A DNA stretch of 64,000 nt from Mycteria americana. Lineage: Eukaryota; Chordata; Aves; Ciconiiformes; Ciconiidae. Below, piece after piece: positions 1-12,689 of this stretch; position 1 is the first letter of the stretch; each line of letters opens with the position of its first letter. The stretch spans positions 174,472,362-174,536,361 of the forward strand of contig NC_134366.1 of NCBI RefSeq assembly GCF_035582795.1, written 5' to 3'. The notes beneath the pieces were generated by a model. That model did no database searches and was not told the origin of the DNA. It saw nothing but the letters and a program-made list of their open reading frames with translations. A program made the position numbers and the translations under genes.

Positions 1-300
1 TAGTAGAGAAGACGGAGCCAGACTCATCCCATGGATGCACAGTGAGGAGACAAGAGGCAACGGGGACAAGCAGGAACGTGGGAAACCTTGGTTAGATGGG
101 ATTTTTTTCTTTTCCACCATGAGGGTGATCAAACACTGGGACAAGAGACCAGGGAGGCTGTGGGATCTCTGTCGTTGGAGATGCTCGAAACTCAACTGGG
201 TGATGCTGAAAACTCAACTGGGTGAGGCTTTGAGCAACCTGCTTTGAGTGCAGGGTTGGGCTCGAGACCTCTTCTAACCTGAATTCTTCTGAGATCCTGT
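1..300 (+). mobile_element. Old CR1 LINE 3'-end remnant
   Basis: This stretch resembles the untranslated-proximal 3' part of CR1. It has an 'acaagaggcaacgggga' segment, then a 'gagggtgatcaaacactggga' segment, then a 'tttgagcaacctgctttgag' segment, in the order seen in CR1 tails. It is diverged, and a 17-bp motif (actcaactgggtga) is duplicated within it around 190-225. It lies directly upstream of the first recognised exon of the CYLD-like gene. No coding potential is left. The family call is by eye and the subfamily is unknown. Confidence 0.55.
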
Positions 301-353
301 GATATCATGCGTGTACCTTCACTGGTGTGACTCTCTCCTTTCTCACAACCCAG

Positions 354-3300
354 GGGAATGACAATGACCAGCCTCCTGCCTCCAGCAGGGGACGGAAACT
401 GCTATTACATCCTGACAGAAGACTGTGCCTATGGCAGCAAGTACTTCCAAGCTGGGAACATGTGCTTCTGCAGCGAGAGAAGTTACCTGCGCAACTTCTC
501 CGATGACAGGCCCCCAGCTTGCTTCTTGAAAGTCGTCATGCTGGATGACAGCTCCACCGTCACGATAAACGTAGAAATCCTTCAGCCTGTGCGTGAGGAG
601 ATGGCCGTCTTCCTCCTGGCCGTCAGCAGCCACAACGAACGTTTGAACTACTTCTTGGAGAGGCTGAGCCTTGAAGCAGCTCTGCGGGCCATGCCAGGCC
701 AAAAAGTGATGGTGGAGGTCGACCGGCAACATTTCCCTGGTATCATCCGCTACATCGGGAGCATTTACAAAAACACTTCACCTGTGCTGTCTCCGTTCTT
801 CTTCGGGGTGGAGTTACAGGTAAAGCGGCCGAGAAAGTAACTTGCTTATTTTGGCTTTATGTTTGTGTATGTAACGTCCCTTTCTGGTGTGTTTTCAGGG
901 CGAGGGTGAAAACAGAGGGCGCAGCGATGGATCTTACCATGGCACCGAGTATTTCAAGTGTAAGCGGAACTGTGGGATCTTCCTGCCATTTAGCAGAATC
1001 CAGTTTACTCCCATGCCGGATGACGACTATGTGAAACAGAAGCCAAAACCGGACACGGAGGAGGGGGTTCCTGTGAAAGTGGGAGATGCAGTTAGCTTCT
1101 ACGTGGACGAGGTCCTCACAAAAGGAATAGCGATGGCAGTTTACAGGGAGGGAACCCAATGGTTCGTTAAAGTTTGTCCGGTAAGAGCAGTCTTGATGCC
1201 TTTTCTTGGGGTTGGGGGATTTTTTTAAAAACTATGTTATGGTGGGACGTTAAAAGAGAAGTGGAAGGAATGTCCAAAAGGGACATGAGGTTACATGCAA
1301 ACTTTCCAGGCCTGTTTGAAAAATTGGTTTGTATTCTAGGAATGCCCTGTGTCTTATAAAGCATTTGGCTGATAGGTTTTTCTCTCCTTTCAGGAAGAAG
1401 AAGGAACAACTGACATTTTCAGAGAAATCCCTATGGACTCTGTTGTGAAGGAAAGCTTGCAAAGTAGGTTATCGTCAGATGTGTCTGCCCTGTGTACATT
1501 CCTGGGGATTTAGCATTTATTTCTTCTCTGCAGGGTACTGATAAGCTGAAAGTCCAACAAAAACTAAGTCATTCAGGAGGCAGAGAAGGTCCATAGAAAA
1601 GTCTCGAGTTCTGGTACTCTCTGTTAGGCAACTAAAGCTGAGTCCCCCCATTTATCAGGAAGAAGAAGAGAGAGTCTGATTGCAGTGCAGAAGTATTTCC
1701 TAGGGGAGAAGGCACCACTGGTTAAAGAGTCTTTAATTTAGCTGTAGAAGGTGGAGCAGTAGCTTCATCCTGATGCCAGACAAACTCGGAAAAGCACAGA
1801 TGCCAGCAGCGATGGTGTGAGTCATTGGACAAGACAAGAAATTAGTGGAATCCCTCTGTTGCCATCAAAAGACACCGTGTAGCTGTCAGGGCCAGCCCGA
1901 GGGGAGCCATCATTAGACTCTTCACTGAATTGATTCATCTTACTAAAGGCAGAAAAATAATTAGGAAGTACCCCCCCTGCTGCCTTTTCAGGAGTCTGAA
2001 ATGGCTCTGTGAAGGGCTGGATTAGCTCCAGGGCCAGCAAGAGGCTGGAGTGTGCAGCCTTGGGTGGGGAAATGAGGAGCAGGATTGTCCCCTCTCGGCT
2101 TGTTAGACCAGCTTGGCCATATCACTGGGAATTACACCTTGTGTCTCTGGTGCTCAGCTTCATGCTTGTCTGTGTGGCCTATAATTTCAAAACAGACCTG
2201 GTATTAGGTGAGATCCAGAGGTGTCTGTCATTAGGTGTTGACTTCCTACCTCACCTGACATTTTGTATTGCCCACTAGGTTTGTTTTCACCATTCGAGTC
2301 TGACATGGGCTTGGGACACACAAAACAAATGAAACGAGAGATAAGCGAGAGCGGTGAAGAGTGTGAAAGTGGGAATTCATCCCTGGAGGTGAACTCCATG
2401 GTCCAGATCACCTTGGACAAGGGAAATCAGGTTTCAGGAATCATCCGCTGGTTGGGTTACCTGCCCCAAATTAAGCACAAAATGGCAGGAGTTGAACTGG
2501 TAAGGAGCAAAATATTTCCTGCTGAGAGATTGTATATCGGAACGGGCAGGTCTTGGTTGCTCTTCTCTTTTCTTTGAAGTCCTTCAGCTTGTGGCTGCGT
2601 ATCTCACAGCTTGACCTGGGCCTCTGACATGTCAGAGTATGAACTGTGAGGGCACTAATCATGCCCTTAGGCTGGGGAGGAGAGCCTGCGGAAAGGTTAT
2701 GAGGGTTGGTTTGCTCTCTTCTAGAGCAATGTTATTGGAATGTGGGATGGAATAATCATGAATCCTACAAGCGGCATCAATAAGTTCAAAACATAACCAG
2801 AATAAATGAAAACAGTCAACAAAACAGGACCAAACTTATACACAGCTCTTAAGATATTAAATGGCCGTATGGGGGATTGCACTGAATTCGTGGAAAGCCT
2901 GCTCTCATGTTATTCCTCAATGCTCTTTTCCCAGGATGAAGATAAGGGCGTCACTGCTGGCGAATGGCTGGGCAAATACTACTTCCACTGCGCTCCAAAG
3001 CGCGGCCTTTTCGTGAAGCTGCAGTCCTGCCAGCCTGATGTTCGCTTCCAGTGTTTGCACAACAGTGACCTGAGCCTTGTGGATTATAGTAAGTTCTCTG
3101 GGGAGTGGGGAGACAGTGCTGCGCTGGGACAAGGCATGCTACAGAGAAGCCTCGTACGCAGTGTCTTAATCAGTGGTTTAATATTCTTCACTTTCTTTGA
3201 GTGTTCCAAAAGATGTCAGTTTTAAGGATGCCGAGGTTGCCATGGTGGTATTTATAGGGAATGCCCCACAAGTGTGAGAGATGGTAAGTAATTTAATACA

Positions 3301-6300
3301 GGGATAACGTAGACTAGGGCACTGAATATAAGGCAAAATATTGTGAGTGGCTCTAAAAATGAGGCCTCGGTGGCATGGATGTGTTGGAGAAGGGGAAGCT
3401 GGCAGGAAATGGGAGTTAACAGAGGAGAGAAGTCCAGAGCAAGTCTTTGCAAGGCATTGTGAATGCTGCAAGGAAGGCAGGGCTCTTCTGCCTGTGGTTT
3501 TCAGGGCAGTGGCTCTGGAGAGTTGGAGGGGGTAACTCAGGCCCATGGCCAGGATGTCAGGGGATAACGGTGTTGCACCTGGGGACTGAGAAATAAGAGG
3601 AAGCTTGGAAAGGGAGAGAGGCTTAAATCAATTTTAATGTAGAGCTTGATGTGACGATAAGACATTCACAAGAAGATGTAGGGAAGAACAGGTCAGTATT
3701 TTCATTTGAACAGGAAGAAATTCTTCCAGAGCAGAGAACACAGTGTGAACTAGCCATTTAGAAACTGTAAATGAGATCACTGGAAACAAGAAAACAGGAT
3801 TCCTGTAGGGACTGCCCAAAAACTGGGAGTAGGGACAAGGAAGAATGTCTTAAGAGAGGGGATTGAATTACAAGGGGAGAATGCTGAAGAAACCAGAAAA
3901 GACCAGATTGAGAAAGCCACCTTTGAAGCTTAAGGAGATGACGGGCCAGCGGGATGAGGCTATTAAAGCAAATATTTGTCCCTGTTTGTCCCCTTGCTAC
4001 TGGGGTCACAAGTCTTTCAACAGAGAGATCCCAAGCTTGCATATAACGCAGCACCAGCTTGTTTGTAGCTCTTTTTGTCTTCGTTATACTAGGAATAATG
4101 ATGGCAGAGGCGGTATGGATTGCTAGGGCACGTCTCTGGTGAAGAAGAGGTGGTTTGATTTTGTCTCCATTTCCAGTAGATGGATTACTAAAGAGACAAG
4201 TCTTCATCCCAGCAGGGTTGAGTCCCAGCAGGAGCAGCGCAGAAGAGCGTGGTGCTGTCTTCTGAGCGGAGCAGACCTCTGGGGCATCGGGGAAGGCCAG
4301 AGCTGACCCAGATGAGGTGGGAAGCTAAAAGGAGTTGCTTCTGTTCCTTCTTTTGCAGGAGGGCAGGAAGTTCTTCCACAGGCTTCAGACAGTTTTCCTC
4401 CCCTCAGGAACGAGGCAGCGGTGCATGTCCTACGAGGGCGGATGAAGGGGATCCAAGGCCACTGTAATTCCTGCTATATGGACGCAGCTCTCTTCAGGTA
4501 AAGACCTGCTTGGGTGGTGCCGTTTCATTAAATGAGTGCTTTTTTAATTGGGCAGAGCCCTAAACTGCAACGCTTCCCTGGACTTCCAAGGTGGCTGGAA
4601 ACTTACCCGGTATAGAGTACAATATAACTGTGCGGAGATGCAGCCTCGATGCTTGCTGCTTTTTGATCTCCTTCCTCATCTGGTAGGTTCTCAGGCCCTG
4701 AAATACCCCTCGTGAGTACCTAAGGTACCCGTGTGTCTGTCATGCAGGGCGGTGAGAGATCGTAGCTCTCTGGACTTGGACTGTGCTGACTCTGTCACTG
4801 GAGGTAATGGCTGGAAACATTTCAAAGAAACTGCCCAGGAGGTCCCAGCTTCACTGTGCAGCACTGTTCGGAGAGGAAAAGACTCAGTGGTGCCCCCCCA
4901 TGAGCAGTTTTGGCTGCAAAGTATGAGATTTCATTCTCTCTGAGCTGTTGCCTTGCTTAGTACCAGTGTTCATTAAACCAGATGTGGCTTATCTCACTGT
5001 GGAGACGTGCTGTCACTCACCCTTCTGTAATTGCATGCATGGCCTGTTGAAAATAAAAGCCACCAACTGTCACCAGGCATGATGGTTTGGTTCTAACTAT
5101 TGCTGCAAACCCATTGGGCTTACACAGCACGCTCTTTTTCACAGCCTCTTCTCCTGTACGTCCATACTGGACTCCATGCTTTTCAAGCCCTTCCCGCTGT
5201 GTGACAGGAACGTCCAGAGCATTCTGCGGGATGAGATTGTTAATCCCCTTCGAAAGTGAGTATGTGGGAATCCTGGAAGTCGTCCATCTGCCTTCATACC
5301 TTCTCTGCTGCCCTGCCAGATGGTATCTGTCACTGAGGGAAAGGGTTACCTGGAGGGTTTCTCCTGCCAGCCACATCCAAAGGTCTTCATATTGGGTTTC
5401 TCTTCCAGTTGTTCCCTTCCCCAGGTTGCGAGGCTGTCGTGACTCCTACTGCATGTGCGTGAGTCTCTCCTGCTCAGAAGGAAGCCTTGTGGGCTGTAGT
5501 TCTCAGTGAAGGGATGAAAGGGGGATTCCTGGGGTTGAGGTCACCTCTGTGAAGGAACCCTGGAGCTGATGAAGCAAGGGCATTGCTTTCATCAGCAGTT
5601 AGTCCCAAAGGCAGTACACAATGCCAAACTGGATGAGGGTTAGACCATGGCATGGGAGCTAAAATCTCTGGAATTTGGATCAACGATACCAGGTTCTTTC
5701 CTCATCCTCCCTAGAGAGATGTGGAAGAGAGGCATGGATTGCTGATTGAACATAAGACATTTTAGCATCTTCCTTGAGAACGGCATCCTGGCACTGGCTG
5801 CAGAAATACAATGCTGGGGCATTCTGCATTGCTGAGATTTGATTGACAGCAGCCCTGCAGAGAAGGACTTGGGGATTAAAAGTTGGACACGAGCCGGCAA
5901 TGTGCGCTTGCAGCCCAGAAAGCCAATTGTCTCCTAGCCTGCATCCCAAGCAATGTGGCCAGCAGGTCGAGGGAGGGGATTCTGCCCCTCTACTCCCATG
6001 TCCTGAGACCCTCCTGGAGCACTGCGTCCAGCTCTGGGGTCCCCAGCACAAGACAGACATGGACCTGTTGGAGCGGGTCCAGAGGAGGCCACGGAAATGG
6101 TCCGAGGGCTGGAACCCCTCTGCTATGGAGAAAGGCTGAGAGAGCTGGGGTTGTTCAGCCTGGAGAAGAGAAGGCTCCGGGGAGACCTTCTTGTGGCCTT
6201 TCAGTACTTAAAGGGGGTTGGTAAGAAAGATGGGGACAGAGTTTTTAGCAGGGCCTGTAGCAATAGGACAAGGGGGAATGGTTTTAAACTGAAAGAGGAT

Positions 6301-9300
6301 AGGGTTAGATGAGACATAAGGAAGACATGTTTTACGCTGAAGGTGATGAGAGACTGGACCAGGTTGTCCAGAGAAGTTGTGGATGCCCTATCCCTGGAAG
6401 CATCCAAGGTCAGGTTGGACGGGGCTCTGAGCAACCTGATCTAGTGGGAGATGTCCCTGCTCATTGCAGGGAGGTTGGACTAGATGACCTTGAAACCCGA
6501 GTAACCCTTCCAACTCAAACCATTCCATGATTCTATGATGTCAATAAACTGGAGAGATCATCTGCAGCTCTTTCTTGTTTCTAGGACTGGCTTCGTCAGG
6601 GCTGGGAGTGTGATGCACCTTAGGGAGCAGCTAACTGAAAAAGGCCAGTGTTCAAGCTTTACCAACGCTGAGAAAGGTAATGTGCTCTCTGGGGCCTTCC
6701 CTGGGCTGCTTCGCTGTGCGCCGCCTCATCCAGGCACCAGGCTGACAACTTGATTGTATGCTTCTCCCAGGCATGTGCGTTAATATGCCTGCTGTGCTCT
6801 TCGTTTACGTAAAAAAATGCACATGTAAAATACTTTCAGCTTTTAAAACTCTACAGGCTTTTCAACTGAAATTTGTCCTGAAGCCTGATGGAAAGATGGG
6901 AATGGTCTCTACCTGGTGGCAGCTGTTGCCAGGAGGGAAGAGGAAGATCTATGTGAGCAGGATTTAAACAAAGGAAATTTCCTTGACGTTTTATACTTTG
7001 AGTTATACCCTGATAAGTCCATCCTGAAGTCCCTGCTAGAATCCAGCTTGATTTATCATTTTGCCAAGATCAACTTGTCTTTGAGTTCTGATAAGTTATT
7101 TGAGGTTCCTCAAAGACTGTAGTCTGGTTGAAATAAGACAGAAAACACCTACAGCTGAAACCCACCAATCTCTGGTTGCAGTCGCCATGTTCCCATCCAT
7201 GCACAGCAAGGCCCCATGTAGTTTACAACAAGGAAACGGATTACACCAATGCCAAACATCACTGCAACAACCTCTAAGTACCTGGATACTAAACAAGTGG
7301 CATTGATTCTTCTAGAAACAGCAGGTATCTTCTCAGTGAACAGCACCTGTGTTTTGTACTATTGTGTATTTATTTTAGCCAGGGATAGTTTAATTGTTCA
7401 GTTTCTTCAATTTCTGTAGCTGTTCCTGATTTCACTTTGAGTTTATACTTTTGGTGTTAGCAGTAACTGTCCGTTAAGGTCTCTGAGATAGTGTTGCTGT
7501 GATGGCCCGGCTTGTAAGAGTGCAGCATCTGAGGGCCGGTTTGCTTTTTTCATGCTAGGATTTATGCATTAACCAAGTGCTTTCAGCTTTTAGCCCAATT
7601 GTCCCCTTGCCTAGAGTAAAAGAGGAGATTTCAGGTTCACAAAATGCTGGCTCATGTTTATCTGGCAGCTTTTGCCTTCTGGATGCAGTGAGGCAAGGCA
7701 GCGTTCCTGGTGTGGTGACCCATGCTTTTCTCTGACTTTCTAGATCCTGAGGAGTTCCTCAATCTCATCATGCATCAGATCCTGGGAATAGAGCCACTCT
7801 TGAAACTGCAGTAAGTTTCCATATCTAAGCGATACAATTTACCCAGGCCAGGCTCATTAGTTATCCACCTCATGATCACTGCATGTTGCTTGCACCTTTT
7901 CATCGAGGCTTTGGAGGCACAGCTCGGTGAGTTGTGTGTGGCTCCTCTCTGCTGTCTGTGTGATCTTGCTTGTTGTGATCTTGTCCCAGGTGACGCATCC
8001 AGGAAAAGACACTTCTAAACTCTCCCTGGAGGTGCCACCTTCAGAAAATGATGATAAAAACCTTGTCTTATCCTTAGGGAGAGCCAGCAGTGGTTTGAGA
8101 AATGTAGTGTCCAACTTCAGTGCAGAGCCAGCAGTATCTGACAGCCTTTGGATGAATTTGGGATGTGTCCAGACTGTCAAGCTGGCTCAGGTCCTGCAGC
8201 CTCTCAAACAGGCAGTCCATGGATGCAGTCCCAGTTTTTCAGGACTCTACAAAGAGGATGAGAGGCTGAAGGAAGCCAAAAATAACTGCGCTGTTCAGGA
8301 GCATAGAAGGGGATTGTTCGGTTTCTGTGCTCCTTTGTTGAGACGTCAGTCAAGCTGTAGATCGTGGAGTACTCGGAAAAGCTGAGCACAAAGATGACTT
8401 TGTGCTGCAGCTCCCCTGCAGAGGGTCATGTGAAGGAAATCCTTTCTCTGCTGCCTCAGGGATTTAGGGGTAGTGGGAGATGTTCTGCACACAACTCACC
8501 TTTCGAATGCACCAAGTTTTGCTCTCTAACTTTTGTATGTGCAGTTATAAATAGATCTTTCACCTGAGAAGGAGTTTGCTGATTGTGCCGTAGTGCAGTT
8601 GATTTTTAAAATATTGAAATGTCTTTTAATATTTACATTGACAAGGGGAAACCGAGTTTTGCTCATAGGAGCAGGATGTGATGCTATGGAGGGATAATGA
8701 GACTGAAGATGGTACTTGTATCCTCCTCTCATGACACATATTTAGTATTTCTGGGTGGAAAAAGTGCTTCGTGTCAGTGTTGCACCAAGCAGCCCTTGGT
8801 GCCTTGGGCCCAGAAGCTCTTGCAGGACAAAACCGGTATGTCCTCTGGGAGCTCAGATGTTTGTGGCACCACGTAAACAAGCCCCGTGACCACTCCTTGC
8901 AGGTCAGGAGGCCAGAAGGAGCAGGACTGTTACTGTTACCAGATATTTATGGACAAACAGGAGGATTTGGTGGTTCCTGACGTGCAGCAGTTAGTGGAAC
9001 ACTCCTTCCTGTCCTCCGATCTGAAGCTAGTGGAGGTGAGCCCAGCTACCTTCCGCCTATGCTGCTATCTGCTGCCTCTTTCTTGCTTCCTCCAACGTAC
9101 CTGTGCCTGCCAGTGAGCCTGCAGTGGGTCTAGTATGTCTTATATCCAACACTGCAAAGAATCAGGATACAGCCACAAGAGAGAGGTCTTGGGGAATCTG
9201 AGCGTGACCTGGGAAGACGGCTATGCTTTCCCTGTTGCCATTTTGTCTTGTAAATAACCGGAGCAGAACGTCTTTACTCCCAGCAGCAATATGGAGAGAA

Positions 9301-11151
9301 GAGTCTCTAGGGCTTGTCTCTTCTGGCAGGGTGATTTGTTTGCCTTTCTTTTCCCAGATCCCATCTTGCTTCATTATCCAAATGCCACGTTTTGGGAAGG
9401 AATATAAAATGTTCAGCAAAATCATTCCTTCCCTGGAGCTGGATATAACAGATCTGCTGCTTGACAGTAAGTTGTTGGGCAATGGTAAAGCTGCCGGCTG
9501 GGACTGTGAGCAACCAGGTCTGACCTCTTTGGGTTGTGAGCAGATGTAAGGTGGGATCATGGTGTGATTCTTCTTCCCTGAACACCAGTTTTGGCAGGAC
9601 AAGTTGGATTTCGGGTGAGATCTGGAGAAGACAGATCCTCTCACCCCTGTTGCCCCTGCAGGTCCTAGGGAGTGCTGCGTGTGCGGCGACGTCGCCACCC
9701 TGGAGTGTTCGGAGTGTTTCAAAGACAAAGTATTCGCAGCTATGGGCCTGAAGCAGTTCTGCAGCTCCTGCTCCAGACAGGTATTCGTTTTCTTTAGCTG
9801 TTCACGAAATCTGCCTTGGTGGCTGACAGCAGATTGAACCCCCCAAAATACCCGCCTTTCCCCTGCTGTCCCTGCAGCCGTTCAGGTTGGGCACAGAGTG
9901 GCCCCTTCCTGAGCGTCAGTCCCACTGCCCGCATCAGCTGCATGAGCGGGGTTAGGTGCCACATGTTAGGTGCCACTGGTACTAAGAACCCTCTGCTTAC
10001 ATAGAGCCTAAATAAGCACTGATCCTGCACAGAATGAGTGCTGGGCCCTCCACGCTGTCTCACCAGGAGCAGTCCTCCAGCTTTCTGGCCTTTCTTTGGA
10101 GGGTGGCAGGCTCCCATCTCAGCTTCTTGCTGCCAGCCTGTTGACACAATGCCGTTCCCTGGCATGCAAGGGACCATGGGAGTCAGATCAGTGGGGAATA
10201 AAGTGGGGGTCTGACCCCTGCACAATCCTCTTTCTGGCAGGCCAGGTTCAGTTCTGCCCGCTCAGCAGTGCCACCTCGTCATCTCTCCTCAGGTTCACTC
10301 CCACTACCGACGCAAAACACACAAGCCAACTAGGCTGCACGTCCCAGAAGAGTTTCACCGCCAGAACCCCCGGGGCAGCCAGCAGGTCCCTCGCGAGAAG
10401 ATGGAGCTCTTCGCGGTGCTCTGCATCGAGACCAGTCATTACGTCTCCTTTGTGAAATACGGCCCTGAGAACGAACACTGGATGTTCTTTGACAGCATGG
10501 CTGACAGGCATGGTGAGGACATGGTGGTGGGCTCAGAGCTTTGATCGCAGCCGGGCGCTGCACAGTGGGCAGCTGTGAGGGTCTGCAACGCTCGTTGCAT
10601 AGGTGCTGGTCAGTCCGCCTTTTCCTCTGAAGCCCCCTACACGATTTAGGCTTTCTCTGGACCCTGTTTCCAACAGCGACCATTTAAGTAGACCCCAGAG
10701 AAGAGTATGGCCAGGCCAAGCACGTGTGAGTTCCTCCTAGTGCTTTCATCCTCTGGCTGTGTTCAAACAAGGGACTTGTTGAGCCAGCCGGGACTGGCTG
10801 CTGTGTGGGTGAGGACCATTCTCCTGTCCTTCCCCACTTTGTTGTTAGCCTCCAGATCTCTCAGCTAAGGCACTATGTTACTGTCAAGTGTCGTGGTATC
10901 TGCTTGAGCTGTAGGTACTCGTCCCCAGGGACCTGGTTTGGACTTTTCTCCTTCTTTCTGTGTTAGGTGATGAAAACGGCTTCAACATTCCCATGGTAAC
11001 ACTGTGCCCTGAAGTTGCCAAATACCTGGACTTGCCACTGGCTGTGCTAGCCCTGGAGCAACCTCGGGACATGGATGGAGTGGCCAAGCGCCTCTTCTGT
11101 GACGCCTACATGTACATGTACCAGAGCAAGAAGATGGCGCTTTACAAATGA
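354..11151 (+). CDS. CYLD-like: CYLD-like ubiquitin carboxyl-terminal hydrolase (CYLD paralog), 14 exons
   Basis: Predicted Lys63/Met1-type deubiquitinase of the CYLD (USP) family, 787 aa. Exons: 354-819 (ATG 358), 899-1180, 1394-1463, 2279-2499, 2935-3088, 4359-4497, 5145-5255, 6585-6676, 7744-7810, 8903-9035, 9358-9466, 9662-9780, 10293-10512, 10967-11151. All junctions are GT-AG, phases agree and the sum is 2364 nt. CAP-Gly-like domains lie near residues 130-190 (GRSDG) and about 300-385 (FFGVEL/GVEL and [10 protein letters not shown]). The USP core has the Cys box [12 protein letters not shown] (Cys435), a zinc module with CxxC pairs (about 614-655) and the His box [12 protein letters not shown] (His702) with FFD (Asp720). 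These match human C601, H871 and D889. It is about 170 aa shorter than human CYLD: the middle CAP-Gly and the long linker are largely missing. The start is the first ATG after an acceptor, so a 5' UTR exon upstream is implied. It is more divergent than a CYLD orthologue should be, so a paralog is favoured. A CR1 sits in intron 7. Confidence 0.88.
5838..6540 (+). mobile_element. CR1 LINE, 3'-terminal fragment in intron 7 of the CYLD-like gene
   Basis: About 700 bp in the same orientation as the host gene. It matches, segment by segment, the CR1 copy at 16245-16900: the [15 protein letters not shown]-type reading, then the 'agagagctggggttgttcagcctgga' and 'gacgggGctctgagcaacctgatctagt' landmarks. 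It ends in the typical CR1 tail 'ccatgattctatgatg'. It is 5'-truncated, and relative to the other copy about 12 bp is missing near 5875. Its 3' end is only 44 bp from the acceptor of exon 8 (6585). Confidence 0.9.
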
Positions 11152-12689
11152 CACTGCCTTGGGCTAGTCTCGCAGAGCAGCAAGGCATCGGAAACGGGAG
11201 CTTGGATCAACCCTGCAGCTCGTAATCGGTGAAAGCAGCCGAGTCTGGGTGCACCGAGCTTGCGCTTCTGCCTCTTCTTACCTCTTCCAGTGTCTGGTAT
11301 CAAGCTATCCATGTCAGCCTGTCCGGGTCTGTTAAATCCTGTACCTGGCGTTATCGAGTGATAGTTTGTACTTCCGGCAGACCTGGACTCTGAATTATTT
11401 CCACTCAAATTCATTCTCATTTCCTACCTTCCCTTTCCACCCCCTTTTCTCGCCAGGCACTTTGCAGAGCTCTGCCCTACCTCAGAGTCCTCCCCAACAT
11501 CCTTTTCTCCCTGCCAGCCCTTCCCTCCAAAGCTGAGGACCAGCATCTAATCAAAACATGAGCAGTTATCCTCAGGTTTGCAAAGAGCACAAGAAAACCA
11601 CAGCCTCGCCCGGCATAAGACATCCTCACGTGGACTTGCGGAGTGAGAAGACCAGGAGGTGTGAGCTGCACCGGTGTGGTTAAGAGATGGGTCAGGACGA
11701 GGGTTTTTCTTGAGGTCTGGGATGTGACCCCACACCTAAAGCTGGGTCCCTGAATAGTCTGCACTTTCCTTATCCAGCACTAATACTCTGGCACTTTTAC
11801 CCACCTTTATTTTACCCACCCTTTTATCCTTTATTTTCAACCATGAGATTAATTGGATGTCTTGAGCTGCAAATATGCTTTAAAAAGACATATTTTTGTA
11901 AGAACAAAATTGGAAGAAAGATGGAGCAGAGGAACAGGTCCTCCCTCTTTTTTGCAAAGTCTGCACTAATGCTACATGATCAGGTGTTTTAACTTCACTT
12001 TCAGCACTTACTGTCCCATCTTTGCGTCCGCTTCCGAGATCTGTGCCGAAGACCAATAACAGAATTCCAAGGGCAAAAATGGAAAAAATGAGCACTCTTG
12101 GATTTTCTGCTGTGACTGCAGTAAGGATTAGGGTCTCTGGGTGGGAACTGGTATTCCTTAAGTTAAATAACTTAAATTTGCAAACTGGGGGTTCTCTGCC
12201 ATTAAGCACATGCTGTCATGGCAGTGGGAAGCTGTTACAGGAGTCAGGGCTATGAGTTGGGTTGCCCAGATTCCAGATTGCACTGACAGGACACCAAAAC
12301 CTTGAGGGATGCATCCAGGAGCCCCACATATGCAGCTGTAATCTTCCTCCTGCTTTTTTTTCCTCTTTAATGTAGGGTGCAGCAGTTGTAAGATGCAGCC
12401 TGTAGCTTTGTATCGATCCTGTTGGCTTGGGCCACGCGATACACATGGTTTAGGATCTTCTTTGCTGACAGCAGAGTTGTGATGCTAACTGGGACCTCAA
12501 CAGCTTGATGGCTGTATCGGCTTTCTGGTGTGTCCCTTATTTCTGTATGTGGTGGCTACTAAGGACAGCTGGTGTGTAATGAACCCAGATTGTTAACAGT
12601 TAATGTTTTGAAAGCAATGCCGTCCAATTCAGCTTCCAAATGTCGTTGCCTGAGCATTTGGGCCTCAACACCAAGTTGACCATGAGGCA
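11152..12689. other. 3' UTR of the CYLD-like gene and/or intergenic DNA
   Basis: No further exon is recognisable. The 3' UTR must begin here, but I find no canonical AATAAA in the expected range; the nearest ATTAAA is at 13923-13928, which is very distant. The longest reading frames are about 110 codons with no recognisable motif. I see nothing else in it. Confidence 0.4.

Noticed and set aside
5425-5452. Extra CYLD-like exon ([10 protein letters not shown]) after a good acceptor at 5424
   Set aside because: Joining 5255 directly to 6585 keeps phase and gives [18 protein letters not shown], which aligns without gap to the CYLD family. The extra exon would add ten unmatched residues.
8988-9116. 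Continuation of CYLD-like exon 10 past 9035
   Set aside because: A consensus GTGAGC donor at 9036 joins in phase to exon 11 ([14 protein letters not shown]), matching the family.
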